Below, one piece after another: positions 14,965 through 23,789 of a stretch of 45,675 bases of DNA. Source of the DNA: Lachnospiraceae bacterium (lineage in GTDB: Bacteria > Bacillota > Clostridia > Lachnospirales > Lachnospiraceae). The stretch covers positions 1-45,675 of the forward strand of contig JAILOK010000003.1 in NCBI GenBank assembly GCA_024690825.1. Reading direction: 5' to 3'. The notes below the pieces were generated by a model. That model worked only from the letters and a program-made list of their open reading frames with translations. It did not search any database and was not told where the DNA came from. How positions within the stretch are numbered: position 1 is the first letter of the stretch; every line of letters begins with the position of its first letter. Position numbers and translations under genes: made by a program.

Positions 14965-16140
14965 TTACTGAAGCTGATCCTCTGTGTAATATCCGGAATC
15001 AAGAAGGATCTCTTTGTAGTTGTTTGCATCTGCGAATACGGGCTCGCAAAGGAATGAAGGAACAGTGATAACATTGTTGTTGTATGTCTCTGTATCGTTG
15101 ACATCAACAGTCTGTCCTGAAAGGATCTGTCCTGTCATCTTAACAACCTGGCTTGCAAGTGTACGAGTATCCTTGAATACTGACATTGACTGCTTTCCGG
15201 CGATCATGTTCTTTGTATTCTCGATATCGCAGTCCTGACCTGTGATGATGGGATATTTGCCCTTGTAGTTAGCTGCAAGTGCGTTCTCAACACCAAGTGC
15301 AGTAGAGTCGTTTGAGCAAAGCCATACATCGATATCCTTGTCTGTGTAGAATGAAGAGATTCTGTTCTCAGCTTCTGACTGAGCTGTCTCTGTCTTCCAC
15401 TCAGGAGTAGCAACATCGTTGAATGTGGTCTTGCCGGACTGAACTACAAGCTTGCCCTCGTCGATGTAAGGCTTAAGAACATCGTAAGCACCGTTGAAGA
15501 AGAAGCCTGCGTTGTTGTCGCCGGGATCACCTGCGGTGAACTCGATGTTGAAAGGTCCTGCTGCGTTGTCCAGATCAAGAGTATCCTTTACGTATGTACC
15601 CTGAACTGTACCAACCTTGCAGTTGTCGAATGTTGCATAATAAGAAAGTGCTTCGGAATCCATAAGAAGACGGTCATAAGCGATAACCGGGATTCCTGCA
15701 TCCTTTGCCATGTCAAGAGCCTCACCAAGTGAAGATCCCTCGATAGCTGCGATAACGAGAACTGAGCATCCGCTGGAGATCATGTTCTCAACCTGAGAAA
15801 GCTGTGTCTGAACGTCGTTGTTTGCATACTGAAGATCAACTTCGTATCCGGCATCCTTCAGCTCTTTCTCCATGTTAGCGCCGTCCTGGTTCCATCTCTG
15901 AAGATCCTTGGTAGGCATTGAAACGCCAACCTTGTTTCCTGCTCCTGAAGGTGCCTCTGCTGCGGGCTCCTCTGCTGCGGGCTCCTCTGCTGCAGGCTCT
16001 TCAGCTGCGGGCTCCTCAGCTGCGGGCTCCTCTGCTGCTGCGGGCTCCTCTGCTGCAGGAGCTGCTGCGCTTCCGCATCCGGCAAGAAGTGCTGCTACCA
16101 TTGACATTGAAAGAATGGCACTGAGTAACTTTTTCTTCAT
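14965..16140 (-). CDS. Sugar-binding lipoprotein (ChvE/periplasmic-binding type 1) of the ABC importer
   Basis: 391 aa. Signal peptide with lipobox LLAGC (lipidated Cys22), then a low-complexity linker of AAEEP repeats to about residue 67, then the receptor: KVGVSMPTKDLQRWNQDGAN, ISSGCSVLVIAAIEGSSL, AGIPVIAYDRLLMDSEALSY, WLCSNDSTALGVENAL and PIITGQDCDIENTKNMI. These fit the ChvE-like multiple-monosaccharide receptors, whose conserved IAYDRL and TGQDxD segments line the sugar site. The linker holds the receptor away from the membrane and across the wall. It is the first gene of the importer operon; GGGAGGT lies about 11 bases before the ATG. Confidence 0.93.
   Translation of the reverse strand: MKKKLLSAILSMSMVAALLAGCGSAAAPAAEEPAAAEEPAAEEPAAEEPAAEEPAAEEPAAEAPSGAGNKVGVSMPTKDLQRWNQDGANMEKELKDAGYEVDLQYANNDVQTQLSQVENMISSGCSVLVIAAIEGSSLGEALDMAKDAGIPVIAYDRLLMDSEALSYYATFDNCKVGTVQGTYVKDTLDLDNAAGPFNIEFTAGDPGDNNAGFFFNGAYDVLKPYIDEGKLVVQSGKTTFNDVATPEWKTETAQSEAENRISSFYTDKDIDVWLCSNDSTALGVENALAANYKGKYPIITGQDCDIENTKNMIAGKQSMSVFKDTRTLASQVVKMTGQILSGQTVDVNDTETYNNNVITVPSFLCEPVFADANNYKEILLDSGYYTEDQLQ
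15956..16048. repeat. 15-bp tandem repeat encoding the AAEEP linker
   Basis: Six consecutive units, consensus TCTGCTGCGGGCTCC on the plus strand; five of 15 bp and one of 18 bp (an extra Ala codon). The frame is kept, so unit gain or loss changes only the linker length of the sugar-binding lipoprotein. Confidence 0.88.
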
Positions 16141-16283
16141 TTTTCGTTTACCTCCCTATGAAAATGAAAATGTGTTGTCGTACCACATCGGCACGAAACT
16201 TTGTACATGTTGAATGATAACACAACCGTTTTTTTAAAAAAACAGGAAATAATTGCTAATAAATGATCTCCGTCCGGATCGGG

Positions 16284-16324
16284 TATAGCACAAATTTTAC
16301 CCCTCTCCCAAAAAATGTGCTATA
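16284..16324. promoter_or_regulatory. Long inverted repeat between divergent receptor and phosphatase/nuclease genes
   Basis: TATAGCACA (16284-16292) and TGTGCTATA (16316-16324) are perfect 9-bp arms; the pairing extends inward with T and A runs to about 15 bp with two mismatches around an 11-base pyrimidine-rich centre. It lies in the 288-base divergent region 16141-16428, which has no other gene. Candidate operator acting on either promoter. A smaller imperfect repeat (CGTACC/GGCACG, 16179-16195) sits in the receptor leader. Confidence 0.5.
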
Positions 16325-16428
16325 AGCTTCCCGTAAAAAGAAACAGCAAAGCAGAGCCTATACTGATAAACAGGTGATTTTTCGCTGTAAAAGTGATATC
16401 CTACTCTATATTTGCAGGAGACAACGCC

Positions 16429-17505
16429 ATGATAAAGAAAATTCTTAAGATGACCGGGATCGTGATCGCAGCCGTTCTTTTGACTGCAATATCCTATGTT
16501 GCCTATGTTTTCATATCCTACAGCAGGATCCCCGATATGCAGCCACTTGATACATACGGAAAACCATCCGAAGATGCAGTTACGACCGGAACCGAATATA
16601 CCATAGTGACCCAGAACTGCGGATTCGGGGCATATGATCAGGACTTTACATTTTTCATGGATGGCGGAAAACAGTCATGGGCCGATGACAAAGAGACTGT
16701 GATAAAAGATACTGACCTGGCGTCTGAAGAGATACTTTCTCATGACCCCGACTTCATACTTCTGCAGGAGGTTGATACCGACTCAACGAGAAGCTACCAT
16801 GTAAACCAGGTTGAACGGTTTGCTTCTTCTTTTGAAGGCTTTTGCAGTGTTTTCAGCATGAACTATCATTCGGCCTTTCTGATGTATCCTCCGCTGCAGC
16901 CTCACGGCAAATCGAACTCCGGGATACTCACTCTTTCAAAGACAGGCATAACCTCTTCTATGAGAAGAAGCCTTCCCATATCGGAAGGCTTCAGCAAGAT
17001 CCTGGATCTTGACCGGTGCTACAGTGTCAGCCGCATTCCCGTCGATAACGGAAAAGAGTTTATCCTTTATAATATACATGCCTCGGCCTATGGCGGAAGC
17101 GATACCGTGCGTACAGGCCAGATGACGATGCTTTTAAATGATATGAAATCTGAATATGACAAGGGTAATTACTGCCTTTGCGGCGGTGACTTCAATCATG
17201 ATTTCCCCGGTAATTCCAGATCCTGGTTCGGAAGCGGCGTCATGGACAGTGTGGGCTGGGCTCATCCCTTCCCCGTGGATCTGATTCCCGAAGGCATCAG
17301 TCAGTGCCTTGACTATGATGATGACAGGCACATAGCCACCTGCAGAAACTGTGATGTACCCTACGGTCCCGACTGCCAGACCGTGGTAGTAGACGGCTTC
17401 CTCATCTCAGACAATATAAGCTGCACCGAACTTCATAATATCGATGCAGCCTTTATCTATTCCGACCACAATCCGGTGGAAATGAAATTTGAATTGAAGG
17501 ACTGA
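16429..17505 (+). CDS. Membrane-anchored endonuclease/exonuclease/phosphatase-fold protein
   Basis: 358 aa from ATG 16429 with GGAG 8 bp upstream; ATG 16393 lacks a ribosome binding site. Residues 6-31 are an uncleaved signal anchor (ILKMTGIVIAAVLLTAISYV). The rest matches the EEP superfamily: TIVTQNCGFG (Asn of the metal site), DFILLQEVD (metal-binding Glu), NSGILTLSK, ILYNIHASAYGG, GGDFNHDF (catalytic Asp and Asn) and YSDHNPVEMKF (terminal Asp-His pair). All catalytic residues appear intact. Family members hydrolyse DNA, phospholipid head groups or phosphoinositides; being outside the membrane, a phospholipid or nucleotide phosphodiesterase is plausible. It is one of only two plus-strand protein genes and is divergent from the sugar receptor. 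Confidence 0.85.
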   Translation: MIKKILKMTGIVIAAVLLTAISYVAYVFISYSRIPDMQPLDTYGKPSEDAVTTGTEYTIVTQNCGFGAYDQDFTFFMDGGKQSWADDKETVIKDTDLASEEILSHDPDFILLQEVDTDSTRSYHVNQVERFASSFEGFCSVFSMNYHSAFLMYPPLQPHGKSNSGILTLSKTGITSSMRRSLPISEGFSKILDLDRCYSVSRIPVDNGKEFILYNIHASAYGGSDTVRTGQMTMLLNDMKSEYDKGNYCLCGGDFNHDFPGNSRSWFGSGVMDSVGWAHPFPVDLIPEGISQCLDYDDDRHIATCRNCDVPYGPDCQTVVVDGFLISDNISCTELHNIDAAFIYSDHNPVEMKFELKD

Positions 17506-17537
17506 TATTTCAGATAAGGCGCCTGCTCTTTTAAGAG

Positions 17538-18707
17538 TCAGCGCATAGCCTCTGCAAGAGCTTTGAATGATTCCCCGTCTGACGGTTTCCTTGCGGAACG
17601 GATCGTGATCACAGGTTCCGCTATCGTGATATTCTCCATGGCATCAAGATACTCCCTCATCTTTTTTGCAGCCATGGGAGCCCATGAACCATTCTCGATG
17701 ATACCAACCTTGCGGTTCTTAAAATTCTTTATCTTCAGATGATGAAGCAGATCGTTCATCGGAGGAAAGATCTCCAGATCATAAGTGGAAGAAGCCAGGA
17801 TCATCCTGTCATAGAGGAAGGCCTGCTCCACAGCTTCAGAAACATCCTCTTCCGTCAGATCCATGGTGACAACAGTTTCACCTGCTTTCTCCAGTTCCTT
17901 TGCAAACTCAAGCACCGCCTTCTTTGTATTGCCGTGAATAGAAGCATACGGCATGAAGATTCCCTTGCGGTCAGGTATATAACTGCTCCAGGTATCATAC
18001 TTATCAACGATGAAAGCTATATCATCTTTGTGAACCGGACCGTGAAGAGGTGCTATCACGCTGATATCAAGTCCCGCTGCCTTCTTTAAAAGAGCCTGAA
18101 CCTGGGGACCGTATTTTCCAACGATATTAAAATAATAATGACTTGAATCCGCGATCCATTCTTCGTCATTTTCAAGAGCTCCGAAGGTTCCGAAAGCATC
18201 CGCCGAAAACAATACCTTTTCTGTCTGCTCGTAAGTTACCATTACCTCGGGCCAGTGAACCATGGGGGCAGTAAAAAACTGAAGAGTGTGATTTCCGAGA
18301 GAAAGAGTTTCTCCTTCCTTTACCGCACGGAATCTTCCCTGCAGATTGGTTTCAAAAAACTGCGATAACATCTTTCCCGCTGCCGCAGTTCCCACCAGTT
18401 CCATATCAGGATACAAAAGGGCAAGCTTTTCGATATTTGCGGCATGATCCGGTTCCATATGATCTATCACAAGATATGAAGGTTTCTTTTCACCGAGCAG
18501 CTCCTTCAGGTTTTCAAAGAAGGCTTCCGTTCCTCTCGGATCCACCGTATCCATAATGCATATCTTCTCATCGAGGATCACATATGAATTGTATGATATT
18601 CCCTCAACGGGATACTGGCTTTCAAAGATCCGAAGTTCCGTATCGTCAAAACCCGCATATTTTATACTGTCTGATATTTCCGTACGCTTCTTTACTATCT
18701 CTTTCAT
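17538..18707 (-). CDS. fprA: Flavodiiron protein, A-type flavoprotein (FprA)
   Basis: 389 aa, full length. Residues 1-250 are the beta-lactamase-like diiron domain with HMEPDHAANI (H83, E85, D87, H88), FTAPMVHWPEVMVTY (His), LFSADAFGTFGA (Asp bridging iron) and APLHGPVH (His). Residues 255-389 form the flavodoxin domain: GIFMPYASIHGNTKKAV (FMN phosphate loop) and LASSTYDLEIFPPMNDLLHHLKI. Cytoplasmic enzyme reducing O2 to water, or NO to N2O, protecting anaerobes. AAGGAG lies 7 bp before the ATG. It is the last gene of the long envelope operon, 31 bp after the hydrolase, and may also have its own promoter. Confidence 0.95.
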   Translation of the reverse strand: MKEIVKKRTEISDSIKYAGFDDTELRIFESQYPVEGISYNSYVILDEKICIMDTVDPRGTEAFFENLKELLGEKKPSYLVIDHMEPDHAANIEKLALLYPDMELVGTAAAGKMLSQFFETNLQGRFRAVKEGETLSLGNHTLQFFTAPMVHWPEVMVTYEQTEKVLFSADAFGTFGALENDEEWIADSSHYYFNIVGKYGPQVQALLKKAAGLDISVIAPLHGPVHKDDIAFIVDKYDTWSSYIPDRKGIFMPYASIHGNTKKAVLEFAKELEKAGETVVTMDLTEEDVSEAVEQAFLYDRMILASSTYDLEIFPPMNDLLHHLKIKNFKNRKVGIIENGSWAPMAAKKMREYLDAMENITIAEPVITIRSARKPSDGESFKALAEAMR

Positions 18708-18738
18708 CGTGTACTCCTTTTTTATTATGATGTCATGG

Positions 18739-19488
18739 TCAAATACTAAAAAACGACTTCATCACTTTATCAAATACAACCGGCTGGTCGAGGAAGGAAA
18801 AATGTCCCGCACCGGCAAGTCTGACAAGCCCCGAACCTTCTATCATGCGTTCCATGTCCTCACCGTCAGATATTGGTGTTGCCGTGTCGGCAGTGCCCCA
18901 GATGAGAAGGGTTTCTGCTTTGATACCGGGTATGAGATCTTTAAGATCTTCATTTATCGCCCTGACCATGGTCATGCGCATGAGGGGGGAAGCGTTGCGG
19001 TAGTCTGCTGAACCATGGGTCTTTTTGTATTCCTCAAGCCGCTTTTCACTCATGAATTTCTTTGCAACTTTGAAGGCTTTCTGTTTTAATGCCGCCTTTC
19101 CCGAAACCGGGTGCCTGATCCCCGCGGCGTCGATGAGAACCAGTTTTTCCACCTTAAAAGGAAGATCATCCCTGTTCATCAGTTTGATGATGATCCTTCC
19201 GCCAAAAGAGTGACCTGCTATGGAAAGACTGTCTATGCCAAGTTCCCCGATGAATGCTATGACAAAGTCCACGAAGTTGTCCACATCCCAGGGTTCAGAA
19301 GGCTCCGGAGTTCCTCCCGTAAAACCCGGCAGATCGAGAAGGATCACCCTGTATTTAGAAGAAATGCTCTCCGCAACAGGTCTGTAGAGTTCCTTTTTTG
19401 CACTCCACCCCGGAAGGACAAGAACAAAGGGTCCTTCGCTTCCTATGATATCGTATGCGGTTTCGATATTGTTTACGGTTATCGTCAC
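18739..19488 (-). CDS. Alpha/beta hydrolase
   Basis: 249 aa. Nucleophile elbow AGHSFGG (S94), acid in LLIWGTADTATPI, and His in GAGHFSFLDQP form the triad; the oxyanion segment VLPGWSAKKELY precedes them, and VILLDLPGFTGGTPEP is the family D-xP-G-x-G strand. Cytoplasmic, no signal peptide. The start is GTG at 19488 with AGGAG 7 bp upstream, overlapping the D-Ala-D-Ala ligase stop by 4 bp, so it is translationally coupled to cell-wall genes. Substrate unknown; an esterase or peptidase acting on wall metabolites would fit its place but is only an inference. Confidence 0.85.
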   Translation of the reverse strand: MTITVNNIETAYDIIGSEGPFVLVLPGWSAKKELYRPVAESISSKYRVILLDLPGFTGGTPEPSEPWDVDNFVDFVIAFIGELGIDSLSIAGHSFGGRIIIKLMNRDDLPFKVEKLVLIDAAGIRHPVSGKAALKQKAFKVAKKFMSEKRLEEYKKTHGSADYRNASPLMRMTMVRAINEDLKDLIPGIKAETLLIWGTADTATPISDGEDMERMIEGSGLVRLAGAGHFSFLDQPVVFDKVMKSFFSI

Positions 19489-20678
19489 TTTTTGGCTCCT
19501 GAAAACGAAGCTTTGTCCAGGAGATTGGTCTCAAAGGAAAAATTGACACGACGCTCGGCTCTGGCACGCTTCAGTGCCAGATCGATAAGCCTGTCGAGAA
19601 GTTCGCGATACGGCATACCGGCCGCTTCCCAGAGATAAAAAGAAAGAGAACCGGGGATGGTATTGATCTCATTAAGGAACAGTTCATGCGTTTCCTCATC
19701 AAGGATGAAATCAAAACGGACCACACCGCAGCAGCCGAGTACTTTGAATGCCCTTACCGAAAGCTCCTGTATCTTTTTTGAAAGATCTTCGGGAATATCG
19801 GCAGGGATCTTTCTCTGCAGGGACGCCATACCCTTTGATCCCGATCCCGGATCAGAACTTTTGCTGCCCTTTCCGCCGCTTAAATACTTATCTTCGTAGC
19901 TTAAGATCTCTTCTGTATGGAAAGGTTCCTCGCAGGGAGAAGCCTCCGCCTTTTCCATGTCTCCGAGGACCGAGCAGTTTATCTCCCTTAAGTTTTTAAC
20001 TGCTCTTTCAACAAGTATGGTATTTGCAAAAAGAAAGGCGTTGTCAACTGCCTTTACCAGATCTTCCTTTGTGTCCGCCACCATGATGCCGACGGATGAA
20101 CCGGAATTAACCGGTTTTACTATGACAGGGAATTTTAATTTGTCTTCTGTCTTTTTTACCAGACTGTCCATGTCACTGTAATCAGAAAGAGAAAATCTCA
20201 CACAGTCAAGCACTGGGATATCATTGTATCTGAACGCCGTCTTTTGCAGATATTTATCCATTCCGACTGCTGCCGGTGTGACATCACAGCCCACAAAGGG
20301 AATACCGACAGTCTTCAGATATCCCATCAGCGTACCGTCTTCAACATTTGTTCCATGAACCACGGGAAATGCGATATCAACCTCTCTTTTTATATTTCCC
20401 CCGAATCTTTTTACGGGATAATTTACCAGATAAAACCTGTTTTTTTCGTTTATGAGTATCACTCTTTCGGATGATGAAAGAAGGGAAGGAATATTCCTGT
20501 AGGCCTCTATCTCACCCGTCCTGTCCCCAAGATAGAGTTCGTTTTCCTTTGTCATGTATACGGGAATGATCTCGTATTTTTCACTGTCCATGTTTGCCTT
20601 TGCCTGAAGAGCCGATATCACGGACACCTCATGCTCAACGGATCTTCCTCCGAATATAAGTGCTATCCTTATCTTCAT
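19485..20678 (-). CDS. ddl: D-alanine--D-alanine ligase
   Basis: 397 aa from ATG 20678 (GGAG 8 bp upstream; the ATG two codons earlier has only 2-bp spacing). ATP-grasp enzyme joining two D-Ala for peptidoglycan. N-terminal IALIFGGRSVEHEVSVISALQA is the Ddl signature; FPVIVKPVNSGSSVGIM binds ATP phosphates; GVVRFDFILDEETHELFLNEINTIPGSLSFYLW holds the Mg and substrate residues. It is longer than E. coli Ddl (about 306 aa), with an inserted Gly/Ser-rich loop (GGKGSKSSDPGSGSKG) before the C-domain, as in many Clostridia. Immediately behind the MurF-like gene that would use its product. Confidence 0.95.
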   Translation of the reverse strand: MKIRIALIFGGRSVEHEVSVISALQAKANMDSEKYEIIPVYMTKENELYLGDRTGEIEAYRNIPSLLSSSERVILINEKNRFYLVNYPVKRFGGNIKREVDIAFPVVHGTNVEDGTLMGYLKTVGIPFVGCDVTPAAVGMDKYLQKTAFRYNDIPVLDCVRFSLSDYSDMDSLVKKTEDKLKFPVIVKPVNSGSSVGIMVADTKEDLVKAVDNAFLFANTILVERAVKNLREINCSVLGDMEKAEASPCEEPFHTEEILSYEDKYLSGGKGSKSSDPGSGSKGMASLQRKIPADIPEDLSKKIQELSVRAFKVLGCCGVVRFDFILDEETHELFLNEINTIPGSLSFYLWEAAGMPYRELLDRLIDLALKRARAERRVNFSFETNLLDKASFSGAKK

Positions 20679-20680
20679 GT

Positions 20681-22144
20681 TCATTTCTCCTGGTAATTGT
20701 CCGGCAGATCGTTTTCGATCAGAAGCACCTTGTGCTGCTCGCCGGGTATGGAATAAACCCTTGTCAGGGCATCGTTAAAGCTGTCCTCTATATAAAGCTT
20801 CTTTTCGTCAAAGCCTTCCTCTTTTATACCTTTTGCTATGGGTTCGGTGTGCTTTTTCCCCACGAGCAGTATATAATCCGCACTTACCGCTGCCTGTCTG
20901 CCGAAGACTTCATTTAGTTCATCCTCTTTTTCACCAAGCTCCACCATGCCCGGCGTGATAAGGATCTTTACGGCATCCTCGAACATGGACAGAGTATCAA
21001 GGGCAGCCTTTGCTCCGGCCGGATTTGAGTTATAGGCATCATCTATGATGGTGATGCCGTTCTTTTCTGTCATGTTCAGCCTGTGTTCAACAGGGCGGAG
21101 TGTCCTCACCGGGATCTTCAGCTTTTCAAGACTTATCCCCAGGGAATTTGCGACCGCTATGGCCCCCACCACATTCACCACATTGTGTGAACCTATGAGC
21201 TTTGTGGTAAACTGTGCTTTTTCCCCATCGGGAGCTGTCACGGTAAAGGTCGTTCCGTTTATCGATGTCACTATATCATCCGCGTTGTATTTTCCGTTAC
21301 CGACAGTCGAGTAGGTGATGGCTGAAGTGTTCTTATTGTGCTCCCTTATTATCTCGCTGTCATAATTCAGAAAAAGCATGCCGTCCTCAGGAAGTGCATC
21401 GGCAAGCTCGAATTTTGTTTTTGTTATGTTCTCCTGAGTCTTAAAAGATTCGAGGTGCTGGGCTCCGACGGAGGTGATGATTCCGTGCTTCGGATGTACA
21501 ATGTCGCATAATTCCTTAATATCTCCCACATTCCTCGCACCCATCTCGCACAGAAAGATCCTGTGGGTCGGCTTCATGTGTTCATTTATCGTCTTCACCA
21601 CACCCATGGGAGTATTGTAGCTTTCGGGAGTCGCAAGGACTTCAAACTCTGATGAAAGCAGTGTCTCCAGGTAGAATTTCACGCTGGTCTTTCCATAGGA
21701 ACCCGTGATGCCGATGACAGTGAGGTCATCCATCTTTGCAAGCGTCCCCATGGCCTTTTTGATAAATCCGTTCGCTATGGACTTTTCGATGGGTGAATTG
21801 ATGATATTGCTGATGACCGGCAGGAAGGGACCTAGTACAAAGGTATAGACTGCGACAAAGACAAGCAGGGTTACATTGCTGCCGATAAATCTGTTTGCGA
21901 TACAGCAGACCGAAAAGATAAGGACAGTAGTCACAAAAAGACGTACGACCCTGGGCGTATATACCAGGGGCTTTTTTGAGGGTTTCATATCAAAGGGACC
22001 GGTGTAGCAGCGCACACGGTTGGCATTGATCCATTTGACGTGGACCTTGTTTTTATAACCGTTCTGCTGGAACATGTGGATCCCAAAACGGATCATGAGG
22101 TAGGCATATATGGTGATGACGAGCGATATGATCAAAAGCGGCAT
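20681..22144 (-). CDS. MurF-like Mur ligase with N-terminal membrane domain
   Basis: 487 aa. Residues 1-115 contain three hydrophobic segments (about 2-22, 67-84, 91-113) in place of the usual MurF substrate-binding domain. Residues 140-487 are the Mur ligase core: GITGSYGKTSVK (P-loop, K152), NTPMGVVKTINEHM, FLCEMGARNVGDI, SVGAQHLESF, IGSHNVVNVVGAIAVA, RLNMTEKNGITIIDDAYNSNP and GMVELGEKEDELN, all closest to MurF (tripeptide to D-Ala-D-Ala ligase). It would attach the dipeptide made by the next gene, Ddl, to UDP-MurNAc-tripeptide, here at the membrane. Because the nucleotide-sugar domain is missing, a lipid-linked or other muropeptide substrate is possible. Start overlaps the aminotransferase end by 13 bp. 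Confidence 0.82.
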   Translation of the reverse strand: MPLLIISLVITIYAYLMIRFGIHMFQQNGYKNKVHVKWINANRVRCYTGPFDMKPSKKPLVYTPRVVRLFVTTVLIFSVCCIANRFIGSNVTLLVFVAVYTFVLGPFLPVISNIINSPIEKSIANGFIKKAMGTLAKMDDLTVIGITGSYGKTSVKFYLETLLSSEFEVLATPESYNTPMGVVKTINEHMKPTHRIFLCEMGARNVGDIKELCDIVHPKHGIITSVGAQHLESFKTQENITKTKFELADALPEDGMLFLNYDSEIIREHNKNTSAITYSTVGNGKYNADDIVTSINGTTFTVTAPDGEKAQFTTKLIGSHNVVNVVGAIAVANSLGISLEKLKIPVRTLRPVEHRLNMTEKNGITIIDDAYNSNPAGAKAALDTLSMFEDAVKILITPGMVELGEKEDELNEVFGRQAAVSADYILLVGKKHTEPIAKGIKEEGFDEKKLYIEDSFNDALTRVYSIPGEQHKVLLIENDLPDNYQEK

Positions 22145-23289
22145 ATGAACTCCTCTATCCGGGAAAGAGCTTCTTTCAGGTTCTCAATGGAATAAGCATA
22201 AGATATTCGAAGGAAGCCTTCTCCGCAGTCACCGAAGGCCGTTCCGGGAACAACTGCAACTTTTTCCTCTTCCAGGAGGCGCAGCGCAAATTCATCCGAG
22301 GTCATATTGAAACGTTTGATACTCGGAAATACATAAAACGCACCGTAGGGCTCAAAACAGTCCAGCCCCATGCGTTTGAACTCGTGCATGAGGAAACGTC
22401 TGCGTTCGTTATAAGCATTTCTCATTTCCTCCACATCCCTCTCTCCGTGCTTTAATGCTTCGATCGCGGCATACTGGCTCGTTGTCGGAGCGCACATTAT
22501 GCAGTACTGGTGGAGTTTTGTCATCTGGGAGATTATATTTTCAGGTCCGCAGGCATAACCCAGCCTCCACCCGGTCATGGCAAAGGATTTTGAAAATCCG
22601 TTGATGAGGATCGTCCTTTCTCTCATGTCCGGCAGAGACGCTATTGTAACATGACTTCCTTTATAAGTCAGTTCCGAATATATCTCATCACTTAATACAT
22701 ATATGTCATGTTCTTTTATTATCGGAACAAGTTTTAAGAGGTCTTCTCTTTCCATGATCGCGCCTGTGGGATTGTTGGGAAAAGGCAGGATCAGAACCTT
22801 GGTCCTGTCGCTTATGGCTCCGAGGAGTTTTTCGGGCGTAAGGCGGAATTCATCCTTTTCCTCAAGTTCCAGTATGACGGGTTTTCCTCCCGCCAGTACT
22901 GCACAGGGTTCATAGGATACATAGCTTGGCTGGGGGATTATGACCTCATCTCCGGGATTGATCAGGGCACGGAGACCCATGTCTATGGCCTCACTACCGC
23001 CGACGGTGATCAGAACCTCTTCCTTAGGATCGTAGGTAACAGAAGTCTGACGGTTAATATAATTTGAAATCTGGCGGCGCAGCTCCAAAAGCCCTGAATT
23101 GGAGGTATAAAATGTCCTTCCCTTTTCAAGCGAATAGATGCCCTCATCTCTGATGTGCCAGGGCGTGTCAAAATCCGGCTCGCCGACTCCCAGAGAAATG
23201 GCATCCTTCATTTCCGAAACTATATCAAAAAATTTTCTGATGCCCGAAGGCTTCATATCGCGAACTACTGACGCTATGGGATCTTTCAT
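22132..23289 (-). CDS. Pyridoxal-phosphate aminotransferase, class I/II fold type I
   Basis: 385 aa. The Schiff-base Lys is K234 in INGFSKSFAMTGWRLGY; PNNPTGA (N172/N173), LSDEIYSELTY (D201, Y204) and the C-terminal FLRISYAYSIENL (substrate-carboxylate Arg) complete the active site. GVGEPDFDTPWHI is the opening of the AspC/PatA subgroup. Amino donor and acceptor cannot be assigned; aromatic, Asp or Ala transamination are all common here. Paired with an Lrp/AsnC regulator through a 4-bp overlap and followed by MurF-Ddl, so control by alanine or another wall amino acid is plausible. Confidence 0.92.
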   Translation of the reverse strand: MKDPIASVVRDMKPSGIRKFFDIVSEMKDAISLGVGEPDFDTPWHIRDEGIYSLEKGRTFYTSNSGLLELRRQISNYINRQTSVTYDPKEEVLITVGGSEAIDMGLRALINPGDEVIIPQPSYVSYEPCAVLAGGKPVILELEEKDEFRLTPEKLLGAISDRTKVLILPFPNNPTGAIMEREDLLKLVPIIKEHDIYVLSDEIYSELTYKGSHVTIASLPDMRERTILINGFSKSFAMTGWRLGYACGPENIISQMTKLHQYCIMCAPTTSQYAAIEALKHGERDVEEMRNAYNERRRFLMHEFKRMGLDCFEPYGAFYVFPSIKRFNMTSDEFALRLLEEEKVAVVPGTAFGDCGEGFLRISYAYSIENLKEALSRIEEFICRF

Positions 23290-23789
23290 GGTGTGATCAA
23301 CATCCTTTCATCCTCATATTTCTTTGCCAGTATGGTCCCGTTCACCTTATACTTTCTCATTATGAAATGAGTTGCACAGCTGAGGACCGATTCCAGTGCC
23401 GAAAGTTTTTCCGAAACGAACCTGGATACCTCTTTCAGGCTCTGTCCCTCCATGATCACCATCAGGTCAAATCCTCCGGAAATAAGATATACGGAATCCA
23501 CCTCCGCAAATTTGTAGATGCGTTCAGCTATAACATCAAAGCCCTGTCCTCTCTGGGGCGTTACCCTCACCTCTATCAGCGCAGTGACCTTTTGTTCGTC
23601 TGTTTTGTCCCAGTCAATGAGAGTGTGATATCCGCATATCACGCCTTCCTTTTCCATGTCTGACATGGCATTTGCCACATCTGTCTCGTCAACTCCGAGA
23701 CGAACTGCCAGATCGTGCAGGTTTACTCTGCCGTCATGTTCGATGTCCTTTAATATCCTCTGTCTGAGTTCGCTTATTTCGTTCTGCAT
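23286..23789 (-). CDS. Lrp/AsnC family transcriptional regulator
   Basis: 167 aa. N-terminal HTH: RQRILKDIEHDGRVNLHDLA and LGVDETDVANAMSDMEKEGVICGY; C-terminal RAM ligand domain: VTALIEVRVTPQRGQGF, VYLISGGFDLMVIMEG, SVLSCATHFIM. These proteins form octamers that sense amino acids. Located inside the envelope operon between an AIR-synthase-like gene (16-bp overlap) and the aminotransferase (4-bp overlap), so it probably controls this operon or senses the aminotransferase substrate. GAGGGAGA lies about 10 bp before the ATG. Confidence 0.92.
   Translation of the reverse strand: MQNEISELRQRILKDIEHDGRVNLHDLAVRLGVDETDVANAMSDMEKEGVICGYHTLIDWDKTDEQKVTALIEVRVTPQRGQGFDVIAERIYKFAEVDSVYLISGGFDLMVIMEGQSLKEVSRFVSEKLSALESVLSCATHFIMRKYKVNGTILAKKYEDERMLITP

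Noticed and set aside
15908-16213. Plus-strand Ala/Gly/Ser-repeat open frame and the repeat cluster as a CRISPR-like array.
   Set aside because: The units are adjacent without spacers and encode the AAEEP linker on the minus strand.
17513-17540. Bidirectional terminator between the phosphatase-like gene and fprA.
   Set aside because: CTCTT/AAGAG and flanking GCGC bases can pair, but there is no T-run and the sequence overlaps the fprA stop codon.
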